From: CBDFGQ01 sp965247295
GTDB lineage: Bacteria; Chloroflexota; Dehalococcoidia; Lucifugimonadales; JAGWBF01
Assembly (NCBI GenBank): GCA_965247295.1
Contig: CBDFGQ010000008.1
Location: forward strand, 186,001 to 250,000
Direction: 5' to 3'
DNA: 64,000 bases
Of the stretch, positions 1-9,010 are shown one piece after another. Under the pieces are notes generated by a model that was not told where the DNA came from, did no database searches, and saw nothing but the letters and a program-made list of their open reading frames with translations. The first letter of the stretch is position 1. Each line of letters starts with the position of its first letter. The position numbers and the translations under genes were made by a program.

Positions 1-776
1 AGCATGAAGTGCTTGTAGCCCTCTTTGTCCACCCAACTGGCTCCTTGGGCAGCGGGCTGAGAACGCTTCTCGATGGCCTCGCCGTCAGTCCCCGTGAACC
101 TGACCCCCTCATCCGTAACAACGGCCATCTCTCCGTCGTCCAGAAAGGTCACATGGTCGGCGAACGGAAGCATGGCCACAAGGTCGCTGCTGATCTGGGC
201 CTCCCCGGCCCCGTGTCCAACGACGATGCCTCCGGCGTGGCCCAGGCGCACGGCAAGGAGCTGTTTCTCCTCGCCGCCTCCCCTTGTGGCGACGATCGCA
301 TGTGAGCCCTGAAGGCGGGCGCTCACGGACCTGAATGCGTCTTCAAAGCTGAGGCCTGCATCCAGGCCCTCTTCGATGAGATGGGGAATTACCTCGCTAT
401 CTGTCTCTGAGGTAAAGGTGTGACCCCGGGAGAGGAGGCCTTTCTTCAGTTGGAGGTAGTTTTCCACGATCCCGTTGTGGACTACCGCTACCTCGAGTTT
501 GCAGTCGGTGTGGGGGTGGGCATTGGCGTCGGAGGGTTTCCCGTGGGTGGCCCAGCGGGTGTGTCCCAGTCCCAGATGGCCCTGAGGGGACCTGTCCTGG
601 GGGAAGCTGTTAAGCTCCTTGACCTTGCCTATGGACTTCTGGACATGCAGCTCGCCCGATGGGGTGAGGACCGCGACGCCGGCGCTGTCGTATCCGCGAT
701 ACTCCAGGCGCTGAAGCCCCCAGACGATTAACGGCCAGGCCTCCTGGTGGCCTACGTAGCCAACGATGCCACACAT
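1..776 (-). CDS. glmS: Glutamine-fructose-6-phosphate aminotransferase GlmS, N-terminal part (runs off the window)
   Basis: The reverse-strand reading from an ATG at 776 gives MCGIVGYVG, the N-terminal-nucleophile glutaminase signature with Cys2 as nucleophile, then LEYRGYDSAG and HTRWATHG near residues 72-79 and HNGIVEN near 100. These are hallmarks of GlmS, which makes glucosamine-6-phosphate from fructose-6-phosphate and glutamine for cell-wall and amino-sugar synthesis. About 258 residues are visible. The two isomerase SIS domains lie beyond the window edge, so the 3' end is missing. The gene starts 9 bases after the yvcK stop and is probably cotranscribed with it, which fits the known link between YvcK and GlmS activity in Firmicutes and Actinobacteria. 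Confidence 0.95.
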   Translation of the reverse strand, partial: MCGIVGYVGHQEAWPLIVWGLQRLEYRGYDSAGVAVLTPSGELHVQKSIGKVKELNSFPQDRSPQGHLGLGHTRWATHGKPSDANAHPHTDCKLEVAVVHNGIVENYLQLKKGLLSRGHTFTSETDSEVIPHLIEEGLDAGLSFEDAFRSVSARLQGSHAIVATRGGGEEKQLLAVRLGHAGGIVVGHGAGEAQISSDLVAMLPFADHVTFLDDGEMAVVTDEGVRFTGTDGEAIEKRSQPAAQGASWVDKEGYKHFM

Positions 777-785
777 TTCGGTGTC

Positions 786-1787
786 CTAATTACGTGAGGA
801 AGCCCTGACCTTGGGGGAGCGACTCTTCAAAATAGACATGACGGACCGGGCAAGGGCGAAGGGGTCGTGGCGGAGATACACTCCGGCAGACACCAGGGGC
901 TCCTGTATCACCTCTTGCACTACCTGATTGCACTCTTCAAGGTCGGTCTCGACGGGGTACTGGCCGAAGGATGCGTACCTCTGTACGATCCTGTCGGGAT
1001 AGGGAGCACTGTTTACGAGCAGATAGTCCAGCGGGTCCGTGGTGCCGAGGTACTCCCGGATCAGGTTTACAAAGTCCGACGCCTTGAAGCCGTCGGATTC
1101 CCCTGGCTTGGTCATCAGATTACAGATACATATCTTGGTTGCCCTGGACGCCTCGATCCTCTGGGCCACGTCCTCCACCAGAAGGTTGGGGAGGATACTG
1201 GTGTAGATGTCGCCCGGGCCCATTATTATGGCGTCGGCCTCCTCAATGGCTTCCAGTACCGGAGAGTAGGCGTAGGCCTTGGGATTGAGGTAAACGTAGT
1301 CGATGCCAACTTCCAGGTTGTCCCTGCGCTGGTCTATGTTGGCTTCGCCGATGACCTCGGAGCTGTCTTTAAGGTGGGCTATCAGGGTAGACTTGGTGAG
1401 GGTAACCGGGAGGACGGTCCCCTTTATGGATAGCATGCGGGACGCCTCCGAAATCGCGGTGGCCGTGTTGCCCGTGATCTCCGTCAGAGCGGTCAGGAAC
1501 AGGTTGCCGAAGCTGTGGCCGTGGAGTCCGTTGCCCGCGTTGAATCGGTAGTCGAATAGTCGCGCCATCAGGGCGCTGGAGCGGTCGTCGGGAGCGAGGG
1601 CTACCAGGCACTGCCTCACGTCGCCCGGGGGCAGGTGCCCCAGTTCCTCACGGAGCCGGCCGGAGCTCCCGCCGCTATCGGTCATGGCCACTACCGCCGT
1701 AAGGTCACAGTCCTCGTATTTCAGGCCACTCAGGGTCGTGTGGTTGCCCGTCCCGCCCCCTACCACCACGATCTTTTTCCTGGCCAT
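786..1787 (-). CDS. yvcK: Gluconeogenesis factor / YvcK family protein (CofD-like fold)
   Basis: The protein has about 333 residues and opens with MARKKIVVVGGGTGNHT, a glycine-rich nucleotide-binding loop typical of YvcK/UPF0052 proteins related to CofD. It also has SGRLREELGHLPPGDVRQCL and the family motif GPGDIYTSILPNLLV. YvcK binds UDP-sugars and helps control carbon flow into cell-wall precursors; no catalytic activity is firmly established. The ATG at 1787 is preferred over an upstream in-frame TTG at 1817 because GGAG lies about 9 bases upstream of the ATG. The gene lies directly upstream of glmS. Confidence 0.88.
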   Translation of the reverse strand: MARKKIVVVGGGTGNHTTLSGLKYEDCDLTAVVAMTDSGGSSGRLREELGHLPPGDVRQCLVALAPDDRSSALMARLFDYRFNAGNGLHGHSFGNLFLTALTEITGNTATAISEASRMLSIKGTVLPVTLTKSTLIAHLKDSSEVIGEANIDQRRDNLEVGIDYVYLNPKAYAYSPVLEAIEEADAIIMGPGDIYTSILPNLLVEDVAQRIEASRATKICICNLMTKPGESDGFKASDFVNLIREYLGTTDPLDYLLVNSAPYPDRIVQRYASFGQYPVETDLEECNQVVQEVIQEPLVSAGVYLRHDPFALARSVMSILKSRSPKVRASSRN

Positions 1788-1868
1788 GTGGCCTATCTCC
1801 GTACTGGGTGTGGCCAATTCGCTTGAGTGTCGGATATCACTAATAATATACTCCCGGATTCGACACCC

Positions 1869-1897
1869 AGTATATGGGGTACCCCCCTCTAAGTCAA
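1869..1897 (-). promoter_or_regulatory. Putative sigma-70 promoter of yvcK-glmS
   Basis: On the minus strand TTGACT (1892-1897) and TATACT (1869-1874) are separated by exactly 17 bases, a near-consensus sigma-70 promoter pointing into yvcK. The predicted transcript would begin near 1862, giving a leader of about 75 nt. Confidence 0.7.
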
Positions 1898-1948
1898 GGT
1901 AAGACTGGGTGACAACAATCCGACTCTGATCTCCTCACGTAGCAGTGT

Positions 1949-1976
1949 TTAGACAAAGTAATGGGGATGCTATAGA
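1949..1976 (+). promoter_or_regulatory. Putative promoter of the peptidase-MA gene
   Basis: TTAGAC (1949-1954), a 16-base spacer and TATAGA (1971-1976) preceded by TGC (extended -10) lie just upstream of the GTG at 1995. The predicted leader would be only about 12 nt. The match is reasonable but not perfect. Confidence 0.45.
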
Positions 1977-1994
1977 ATTCGCTTATAGAGGTGC

Positions 1995-3560
1995 GTGGTG
2001 GCTTTGCTGGATCGAACTTGCATCCAACGTGTAGCAGCTATAGGAGGCGCTGGGCTTCTTTTGGCGGTGTCAGCCCTGGCGGTCCTACTGGTGGTGGTCC
2101 CTGTCGCCCTTGCCGAGGGAGACGGGATAGAGGTTGTCTCTCAAGAGGTGACCTCCGACTTCCCAGACGGCATCAAATTTAAGGTGACGGCTGAGAGCCC
2201 CGACTCCATAGACGAGATCCGGGTATTTCTCAAGCCCGTAGGGAAGGAACGCAGCACCTACGGATATCTGGAAATCGAGCCTGGCAACACCGTCACCGGC
2301 GAACACTTCATGACCACGGGCATAGGCGCCAGCCATTTGCCCCCGGGTACCGTTGTCCACTACTCCTTCGAAATTCGAGATGCTGGCGGCCGCGTCCTGC
2401 GAACGGATGAGGAGGAGTTCCTCTACATGGATACCAGCGACGGCGACCGTCAGTGGAAGTCCATCACCGATGCCCAGGGCCTCCTGACCGTCCTCTACTA
2501 CGGTGAGTTCGTGGAAAACCGGGCCCAGGAGGTGCTGGACACGGCCCACGAGACCCTGGAAACCATGGGAAGCGTGCTGGGCATAACGCCCACGGACCCC
2601 ATACGCCTGGTGGTCTACAACAACTACAGGGACATGACCAGGGCCCTACCGTTCCGGTCACAGGCGGTGCGGGAGGGCCTCCGGACCGAGGGACAGGCGT
2701 ACGTGGAGGAGCGAGTTTTGCTGGCGCTGATCTCGGAGGCCAGCTTCACGGGAAACGTTTCCCATGAGTTCACGCACATCCTGGTGGCCGAGGCCGCGGG
2801 ACGCGGCTATGCCAGGGTGCCGGCGTGGCTGAACGAGGGCCTGGCAGAGTATGGGAACGTTGACCAGACCCCCTTCTACGACAGGGCACTGGCCTACGCC
2901 GTGTTCACCCGCCGCCTGAAACCCCTCTGGTATTTAGATGCATTCACCGGTGAACCCGACGAGATAATAATGTACTATGGCCAGGGCAAATCCGTGGTCC
3001 GGTATATGATCGACCTATATGGCGTGGATAAGATGACGGAGCTGATGACGGCCTTTCAGAGGACGCTGTCGGCCGACGACGCATTGACGGAGGTTTACGG
3101 TTTCGATCAGTATGGCCTGGACTCCGAGTGGAGGCGGGCTATAGGTCTGGAGCCCCTGCCCCCACCGGAAACGCTTCGAAGGGACCTATCCGCGACTCCC
3201 GGTCCAACGCAGGTCCCGGAAACACGGCCCACGCCCGTCGCCACGCCCCAGGCCGAGGCCACGGCCCCGGCTGTAGGGGTAGCTGCCGAGGCCCCGCCTG
3301 CCTCGGAGGAGGAGGACAGGAGGACCCGCCGTAGCTGTGGTGCGTCCACCGGGGACACGGCAGGCCTACCTCTGGACATCGCGGTCCTGGCCCTCCTAGG
3401 TACCCCGTTCCTGGCCCTGAACGCTCGGTGGGGATTGAGGCGGTATACCGGCCGACTACCCGCAAGGGGCCTAGCCCGCCTCGTGGTAAGGGGCATCCGC
3501 AATAGGGGTGGTCGAGAGCCGGTTGATGGGACGGAAAGGCTCAACGGGCCCTGGGATTAA
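1995..3560 (+). CDS. Membrane-anchored zinc metallopeptidase, peptidase MA-like
   Basis: The protein has 521 residues with a hydrophobic N-terminal segment (about 15-41, ending ALA-E) that could be a signal peptide or anchor. A zinc-peptidase motif HEFTH lies at residues 257-261, and WLNEGLAEY (from 278) supplies a glutamate, the gluzincin layout of the peptidase MA family. A Pro/Thr/Ala-rich linker follows, then a second hydrophobic stretch at about 458-477 and a basic tail, so the catalytic part is probably extracytoplasmic. The start is GTG at 1995 or 1998, with GAGG at 1988-1991. The substrate is unknown. The gene overlaps the end of the convergent permease gene by about 20 bases. Confidence 0.8.
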   Translation: MVALLDRTCIQRVAAIGGAGLLLAVSALAVLLVVVPVALAEGDGIEVVSQEVTSDFPDGIKFKVTAESPDSIDEIRVFLKPVGKERSTYGYLEIEPGNTVTGEHFMTTGIGASHLPPGTVVHYSFEIRDAGGRVLRTDEEEFLYMDTSDGDRQWKSITDAQGLLTVLYYGEFVENRAQEVLDTAHETLETMGSVLGITPTDPIRLVVYNNYRDMTRALPFRSQAVREGLRTEGQAYVEERVLLALISEASFTGNVSHEFTHILVAEAAGRGYARVPAWLNEGLAEYGNVDQTPFYDRALAYAVFTRRLKPLWYLDAFTGEPDEIIMYYGQGKSVVRYMIDLYGVDKMTELMTAFQRTLSADDALTEVYGFDQYGLDSEWRRAIGLEPLPPPETLRRDLSATPGPTQVPETRPTPVATPQAEATAPAVGVAAEAPPASEEEDRRTRRSCGASTGDTAGLPLDIAVLALLGTPFLALNARWGLRRYTGRLPARGLARLVVRGIRNRGGREPVDGTERLNGPWD

Positions 3561-4497
3561 AGGAGTCGTTCAAGGCATCGCCCAGCAGGTTGAAGGCGAA
3601 GATAAGCACCGTTATCGTTCCCACCGGGAATAGCAGCAGGTGCGGATCTGAGCGCAGCACCCCTATGCTGCCGTTCTCGAAAAGCGTGCGTCCCAGGTCG
3701 GGGTGTGGCGGTTGAATGCCTATTCCGAGCCATCCCAGGACCACCGCCACGAAGATCAGGCCCCCCATGCCCATGGACACCACCACTATAATCGGACTGA
3801 TGACGTTGGGTAGTATGTGGGCCAGAATTACGCGCCTGGTGGAGGCCCCCATGGCCTGGGCCGCCTCCACGTACTGACTCTGCTTTATATAAAAGACTTG
3901 GCCCCGCACCAGCCTGGCCATGCCCACCCAGGAGAAGGCAGCCATGGCGCCGAACACCACCACGTAGTCAGATGCGCCGAGGGTGTCAATTCCAGTCGCA
4001 TCTTCGAATCTAATTACCCACCCACCGATCCTGTCTCTCATTGTGGCCGCGATGAGGATGACCAGCAATATATCGGGGAAGGCCAGGAACACCTCCCCCA
4101 CCCGCATGATAACCGAGTCCACCCTCTTGCCGAAGTAGCCAGACACCAGGCCCAGGCCTATGCCCAGAAAAACACCGCCCGTGACCACTGAGGCTACCGT
4201 GATTATCACCAGGGTCCGCAGGCCGTAGATGACCCTGGTCAGAATGTCCCTGCCCGCCCTGTCGGTGCCGAATGGGTGGCTGAGGGAGGGGCGCTCTTTG
4301 ATTTCGGAGAAGCTGTACTGGTTGTAATCATATGGGGTAATCCAGGGAGCCAGGATGCCCGCGAGGTAGAGAACGATGATAACTACCAGGCAGGTCATGC
4401 CCACCTTCTTGCGGCGCAGACGGTGCAACGACTGGGACCAGAGGCTGGCTCCCGACGCTTCGGTCTTCGGTATGGCGATATCCCTGTCAGCTGCCAT
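3541..4497 (-). CDS. ABC transporter permease, DppC/OppC type
   Basis: This 318-residue integral membrane protein has an N-terminal transmembrane segment (about 33-53) and the GTDRAGRD motif at 77-84 typical of DppC/OppC permeases. The cytoplasmic EAA loop EAAQAMGASTRR (211-222) docks on the ATPase. It should form the inner-membrane channel of a peptide/nickel/opine-type importer with the adjacent DppB-like protein. The ATG at 4497 has AAGGGG about 4 bases upstream. It is the last gene of the binding protein-permease-permease run. No ATPase genes follow, so the motor subunits must be encoded elsewhere. Confidence 0.9.
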   Translation of the reverse strand: MAADRDIAIPKTEASGASLWSQSLHRLRRKKVGMTCLVVIIVLYLAGILAPWITPYDYNQYSFSEIKERPSLSHPFGTDRAGRDILTRVIYGLRTLVIITVASVVTGGVFLGIGLGLVSGYFGKRVDSVIMRVGEVFLAFPDILLVILIAATMRDRIGGWVIRFEDATGIDTLGASDYVVVFGAMAAFSWVGMARLVRGQVFYIKQSQYVEAAQAMGASTRRVILAHILPNVISPIIVVVSMGMGGLIFVAVVLGWLGIGIQPPHPDLGRTLFENGSIGVLRSDPHLLLFPVGTITVLIFAFNLLGDALNDSFNPRAR

Positions 4498-4631
4498 CGG
4501 TCCCCTTACGGGCCTTCTCCCGGCGCATCCAGCCTAGGTGGCGCAAGGCCACGTCCTTTCATGGACCGTCTGGCTACCGCGGCCACAAAAATCAACGTTC
4601 AATACCCGCCACAATCGACACTCCCCGTGCC

Positions 4632-5558
4632 CTAATACCGTATCCTCGGGTCGATGAACCTGTAGCCGATGTCCACCAGCAGGTTGGCGAAAACGAAGCC
4701 CGAGGCGAGGATCAGGGTCATCCACATGATGATCTGGTAGTCTCGGGCGAAGATGGACTCGATGGTCAGAAGTCCGATGCCGGGTATCCCGAAGAAGGTC
4801 TCGGTTATGAAGGCGCCGGACATCAGGGTGGCCATGGATAGGCCCACAACTGTGAAAAGGGGTATCATGGCATTTCTGAAAATGTGCCTGTATTGGATCA
4901 CGATCTCGCGTAGGCCCTTTGCCCTGGCGGTCCGAATGTAGTCCTGGGAGAGCACCTCCAGGGTGCTGGCCCGGGCGAGCCTGGTCAGCCCCGCCACTCC
5001 GGGGATGCCCAGTACCAGGGCGGGCATAATGATATGGGTGTCGAAGAATCCTCCCCATCCGTGGGTGGGGAGGATTCCCAACCACAGGGGAAAGACCATG
5101 AGGAGGCCTGGCGCCGTTAGAAAAACGGGAACGGACATGAACAACAGGGTCACGCTCACCGTCGCCGTATCTAACCACGTGCCTTGCTTGAGGGCGGTGA
5201 AAAATCCAATCGGTATGCCCAGGGTCAGGGATATTATCATCGCTGCCATGCCCAGCTGGGCCGAGACCCAGATACGCCTGCCTATAAGCTCCCGTACCTC
5301 CCTGCCCCTGTACTTATAGCTCTCTCCCATTTCGCCCCGAACGGCGTTCTTGAGAAAGATCCCGTACTGCACCAGGAAGGGTTTGTCCAGGCCTTGCTGG
5401 TGCTTGATTCGCTCTACGGCTGCAGGATTGTTGTACTGGCCCATTAGTATCTGTACCGGGTCGCCGGGGCCGAAGCGCGTCAGGGAGAAGGTGATGAAGG
5501 AGACGGTCAGGAGCAGGACAGGGGCCCACAGAAGCCGCTGGACAATATAGACCCACAT
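4632..5558 (-). CDS. ABC transporter permease, DppB/OppB type
   Basis: This 308-residue permease has the DppB-type N-terminus (helix, then FGPGDP at 29-34) and a cytoplasmic coupling loop, DYIRTARAKGLRE, followed by several hydrophobic helices. It pairs with the DppC-like gene downstream (134 bases apart) and the binding protein upstream. The family imports di/oligopeptides, nickel or opines; the substrate cannot be told from the permease alone. A strong stem-loop at 5604-5634 separates it from the binding-protein gene. Confidence 0.9.
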   Translation of the reverse strand: MWVYIVQRLLWAPVLLLTVSFITFSLTRFGPGDPVQILMGQYNNPAAVERIKHQQGLDKPFLVQYGIFLKNAVRGEMGESYKYRGREVRELIGRRIWVSAQLGMAAMIISLTLGIPIGFFTALKQGTWLDTATVSVTLLFMSVPVFLTAPGLLMVFPLWLGILPTHGWGGFFDTHIIMPALVLGIPGVAGLTRLARASTLEVLSQDYIRTARAKGLREIVIQYRHIFRNAMIPLFTVVGLSMATLMSGAFITETFFGIPGIGLLTIESIFARDYQIIMWMTLILASGFVFANLLVDIGYRFIDPRIRY

Positions 5559-5603
5559 ACTAGTCTCCCCTCGGCCTCCTCACCACGACTGCCTGACGTT
5601 CAA

Positions 5604-5634
5604 GACCGACTCTGCGGTGTCCGCAGAGTCGGTC
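5604..5634 (-). repeat. Perfect 14-bp stem-loop between binding-protein and permease genes
   Basis: GACCGACTCTGCGG at 5604-5617 and its exact reverse complement at 5621-5634 flank a 3-base loop. There is no T-run on the downstream side for the minus transcript, so it is not a typical intrinsic terminator. Stem-loops in this position in importer operons often protect the 3' end of the binding-protein message and lower permease expression. Confidence 0.75.
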
Positions 5635-5673
5635 CCATGACCGTGTCAAGCTCAATGGCGGAGGCTATAGCGT

Positions 5674-7368
5674 CTACCCTTCTGTAAGGCGTACGAAGCG
5701 GAGGATGGGTATGATCATCTGCGTAAGCTTGTAGTCCTTTACGTTAGGCTTGATCAGCACGAATTGCTCGCCGCTGTGCCACAGCGGAATCCACGGGGCG
5801 TCGTTGACGATCATCCTCTCCGCCTGGTGATACAGGTTGAACCTCACGTCCTCCCGCTCCTCCACCCTGGCCTTCTCTAGAATCCGGTCCAGTTCCTGGT
5901 TGCTGTATCCCGTGTGGTTGTTGTTGCTTTCGCTGTGGAAGAGCAAATCCAGGAAGTTTTCCGGATCGGGGTAGTCGGCGATCCAGCCGATCTGGAACAT
6001 CTGGAACCGGCGTTTTATCAAGTCCTGGAGGTAGGTAGCGAACTCGGTCTGTTGGATGTCCACCTCTATGCCCAGGTTCTCCTTCCACATCTGCAGTATC
6101 ACTTCAAGGTCAAGCCCCACGCTGGAGCCGAAGCTTCCCGCGGTGGTGAGGATAATCCTGGGGAATTTTGACATGTCGTCGCCGTATTTGGACTCTTTTA
6201 GGAGCCGCCGTGCCTTTTCCGGGTCGTAGTTGTAACCAGACAACGAGGGATCGTAGGCTGGAAATTCCGGGGGAAGAATCCCGTCGGCGGGGGTCACCAT
6301 GTTGGCGAGGATGTCTCTGGATATGACCTGCTTGTTTATGGCGTAGTTGAGGGCCTGACGCACCTTGGGGTCGTCGAACGGGGGCTCGGTGACGTTCATA
6401 CCGATATAATCGGTGCTGAAGCGTGGCGGCGCCTGCTTGAGCTCCGCGTTTAGCGAGTTATTCGGGTCGAGGAGGCGATCCAGGTCCGCAAGGCCCACGC
6501 CGGTAAGGTGTATCTCATCGTTTTCGTACATCAGCATTGCCGTACCGCCGCTGAGGATGAAACGGACCTTTTCCAGGAACGGCGGCCCTAGATGGTACAG
6601 CTCGTTTCGGGTCAGGACCATACTCTCTCCGGGCACGTACTCGCTGAGCTTGAAGGGCCCGGTGCCGTTGGGCTCCCGGAACCAACGGCGGTTGGCTTCC
6701 ACGTTCTCCCTGTCCAGGACGAAGGCGGTGGGATAGGTAAGCTTGGCCAGGAAGTAGGATTTGGCGGCGTCTATGGTTATCTCCACGGTTCGATCGTCAA
6801 TCACCCGCACACCCGCAACTTCGGAGGCGTCTCCGGCGAGTCTCTCCTTCACGCCCACGATGTCTCCCAGATACTGGTCTACCACCGGAGCGGAGGTAAG
6901 TGGGTTGGCGGCCCGCTCCAGAGACCATTTTACGTCTTGGGCTGTCACTGGCTTGCCATCATGAAACTTGGCGTCCTGGCTCAGGTGGAACGTGTATATC
7001 CTCCCATCGGAGCTTACGTCCCAGGTGGCCAGGTCCGGTACAATGTTCAGTTCCGGGTCTATCGTTACCAGACCTCCGAACACCTCCACGATGATGACGG
7101 CCGACGTGGCGTCGGTAGTCAGGTGAGGGTCCAGGGTCGGCGGGTCGCTCCACAGCCTGACCAGGGTTCCGCCCTCTGCACTGACCCCCGCCTTCCCTGC
7201 CGTATCGACCTGCAGCTCTACTTGAGGAGTGGTAGCGGTGGGCGATGCCGTTGGTGCCCCTGTGGTGGGTTGTGCTCCCCCTTCTTCCACGGCGGGAGCG
7301 GACCTGCTGCTGCATCCGGCAACGACGAAGAGTGCTAGGGCTAACGGGAGTATTATTTTCCAAAGCAC
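5674..7368 (-). CDS. ABC transporter substrate-binding lipoprotein (SBP_bac_5 family)
   Basis: The 564-residue protein has a signal sequence ending in lipobox VAGC (Cys19), a Ser/Thr/Pro-rich linker, and a family 5 extracellular solute-binding domain. Diagnostic stretches are GGTLVRLWSDPPTLDPHLTT and the C-terminal GWIADYPDPENFLD. It should capture peptides or similar ligands outside the membrane and feed the DppB/DppC channel downstream. The start is GTG at 7368 with AGGTGA 8 bases upstream. The divergent neighbour is ctpA, and a phased tandem repeat lies between them. Confidence 0.9.
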   Translation of the reverse strand: MLWKIILPLALALFVVAGCSSRSAPAVEEGGAQPTTGAPTASPTATTPQVELQVDTAGKAGVSAEGGTLVRLWSDPPTLDPHLTTDATSAVIIVEVFGGLVTIDPELNIVPDLATWDVSSDGRIYTFHLSQDAKFHDGKPVTAQDVKWSLERAANPLTSAPVVDQYLGDIVGVKERLAGDASEVAGVRVIDDRTVEITIDAAKSYFLAKLTYPTAFVLDRENVEANRRWFREPNGTGPFKLSEYVPGESMVLTRNELYHLGPPFLEKVRFILSGGTAMLMYENDEIHLTGVGLADLDRLLDPNNSLNAELKQAPPRFSTDYIGMNVTEPPFDDPKVRQALNYAINKQVISRDILANMVTPADGILPPEFPAYDPSLSGYNYDPEKARRLLKESKYGDDMSKFPRIILTTAGSFGSSVGLDLEVILQMWKENLGIEVDIQQTEFATYLQDLIKRRFQMFQIGWIADYPDPENFLDLLFHSESNNNHTGYSNQELDRILEKARVEEREDVRFNLYHQAERMIVNDAPWIPLWHSGEQFVLIKPNVKDYKLTQMIIPILRFVRLTEG

Positions 7369-7467
7369 GGCGATATCACCTGATTCTACAGAATTTGGCT
7401 ATCTATTGGCATCGGACCTAAAGCTGAGTAGTCCTGCAATGAACCTTTGTTGGCCGCATTGCCACTT

Positions 7468-7487
7468 TTACATTGTACTTACATTGT
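7468..7487. promoter_or_regulatory. Two tandem TTACATTGT boxes, 11-bp period
   Basis: TTACATTGT occurs at 7468-7476 and again at 7479-7487, so the copies sit on the same face of the helix. They lie in the divergent region between the binding-protein gene (starts 7368, minus) and the protease gene (starts 7637, plus), as expected for an operator. The regulator is not known. Confidence 0.4.
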
Positions 7488-7564
7488 CCCACGGAATTCA
7501 ATGACGCCCCGGGTTCGTTAGGTGATGTACCCATTGTCCCTGATGGCTTCAGCTAGGGGCATCC

Positions 7565-7594
7565 TTGACACTCCCGCCGCCGCAACACTATCCT
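7565..7594 (+). promoter_or_regulatory. Putative sigma-70 promoter of the S41 protease gene
   Basis: TTGACA (7565-7570), an 18-base spacer and TATCCT (7589-7594) give a good promoter with a predicted start near 7601, about 36 nt before the GTG at 7637. Confidence 0.6.
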
Positions 7595-7636
7595 GTTCCA
7601 TAGGGGCAGAGTGCCTCAAACCAATGCGGGGATTCA

Positions 7637-8998
7637 GTGTCCATGACCTTCATATGGGTGCCGAAAGACTGGTTACTTGGCGCGTTCCTGTTGTTAATTG
7701 TCGCCTCCCTGTCCCTTGTCGCATGTCGTCCGGAGGCCAGCTCGGCCGACGAAGCGAGCCTGGTGTGGGAGGCATGGGCCCTTATCAACAACTCCTACGT
7801 CGAAGCTGATACTCTGGATTCAGAGCAGGTCGCGGGCGCCATGATAACGAAGATGCTGGAGGTCAGCGAAAAGCCACCTTACCCCTTTTTAACAGAGCTT
7901 GCGGAAGTGAGGGCCAAGCCGCCCCGGGGGGTCCCTAAGGAGCTGGCGGATGTCTGGAGGGCCTGGGTCCACTTTATGGAAAAGTGGCCAGAGGAGTCTC
8001 CCCAGATGCTGGCGGACGCCGCCGTTGACGGAATGCTGGCCAGCCTGGGCGACCCCTCGGCTTCGCACCTGACATCCGAAGCCTATCACCGCCAACAGGA
8101 GAGGCTGCAGGGCTCTTATGAAGGTATTGGGGCCTTTGTCACGATCGAGGACGGCAAGATAGTCCTGTCGCCCATGGATGACAGTCCCGCACTCCGGGCC
8201 GGCCTGGAAGTGGGAGACGTGGTGCTCGAGGTGAATGGGGTGTCCGTGGAGGGAAGGAGCCTTCAGGAGGTGGTGGACGAAGTGCGGGGCCCCGTCGGCA
8301 CCAAGGTGGCCCTGCGCATAGAGCGGCCGGGCGAGGACGAACCCCTGGAGAAGAACGTCATCCGGGGAGACATCGATATGGTGTCCGTGGACCGTCGGCT
8401 TCTGCCGGGTGCCATAGGCTATATCTATATCTCCGAATTCCAGGCAAACACTCCCGATGAGGTCGTGGACATCCTGGAAGAGTTGCGCCTGGTGGACATG
8501 CTGGCACTGATACTTGACCTGAGGAGCAACCCGGGGGGCTCCATCGAGTCCGCCCAAAAGGTGGCGAGCCAGTTCCTTTCAGAAGGCCTATTTATGTATG
8601 AGATCGACCGGGATGAAAACAGGAAGGACTGGCATATCGAGGAAGGTGGTGCTGCCGACATCGGAGAGCTTCCGATATTGGTTCTGGTCAACGAGGCAAC
8701 CACCAGCGCGGCAGAGGCCGTGGCAGGCGCACTTCAAGATGCCGAGCGGGCCAAGATTGTTGGCACCAGGACCTTTGGCAAGGGCTCAGCCAGCCAGTTC
8801 TTCAAGCTGAGCGACGGCTCCGCTATCTACGTTCCCGTCTCTCACTGGTATACGCCGCTGGGCAATCTGATACAGGGCACCGGCATAGTCCCGGATGTAG
8901 AGGTGGAGATCACCGCCGAAGACAGGCTCGTTGGCCTGGACTCTCAGCTGCTGGAAGCATACGAATACCTGAACGACCTGCTGCCCCATTTCCGCTAG
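7637..8998 (+). CDS. Carboxyl-terminal processing protease, S41 family, lipoprotein
   Basis: The 453-residue protein has an N-terminal signal with lipobox LVAC (Cys30). A PDZ domain lies at about 150-235 (YEGIGAFVTIEDGKIVLS, then ALRAGLEVGDVVLEVNGV), followed by the S41 catalytic domain. The expected dyad is Ser357 in TTSAAEAV and Lys382 in FGKGSAS. Such proteases trim or degrade envelope proteins from the C-terminus. The start is GTG at 7637 (GGGG 7 bases upstream); an ATG two codons later is the alternative. It converges on the small zinc-ribbon gene, with 12 bases between stops. Confidence 0.92.
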   Translation: MSMTFIWVPKDWLLGAFLLLIVASLSLVACRPEASSADEASLVWEAWALINNSYVEADTLDSEQVAGAMITKMLEVSEKPPYPFLTELAEVRAKPPRGVPKELADVWRAWVHFMEKWPEESPQMLADAAVDGMLASLGDPSASHLTSEAYHRQQERLQGSYEGIGAFVTIEDGKIVLSPMDDSPALRAGLEVGDVVLEVNGVSVEGRSLQEVVDEVRGPVGTKVALRIERPGEDEPLEKNVIRGDIDMVSVDRRLLPGAIGYIYISEFQANTPDEVVDILEELRLVDMLALILDLRSNPGGSIESAQKVASQFLSEGLFMYEIDRDENRKDWHIEEGGAADIGELPILVLVNEATTSAAEAVAGALQDAERAKIVGTRTFGKGSASQFFKLSDGSAIYVPVSHWYTPLGNLIQGTGIVPDVEVEITAEDRLVGLDSQLLEAYEYLNDLLPHFR

Positions 8999-9010
8999 AG
9001 GCCTTGAGGT

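Noticed and set aside
6592..7338. Long plus-strand open frame (about 248 residues) over the binding-protein gene
   Set aside because: It lies wholly antisense to a clearly coding lipoprotein gene and resembles no protein; GC-rich coding DNA often leaves such frames open.
3541..7368. A complete ABC importer with ATPases
   Set aside because: No DppD/DppF-type ATP-binding protein is encoded near the binding protein and permeases; only three components are present.
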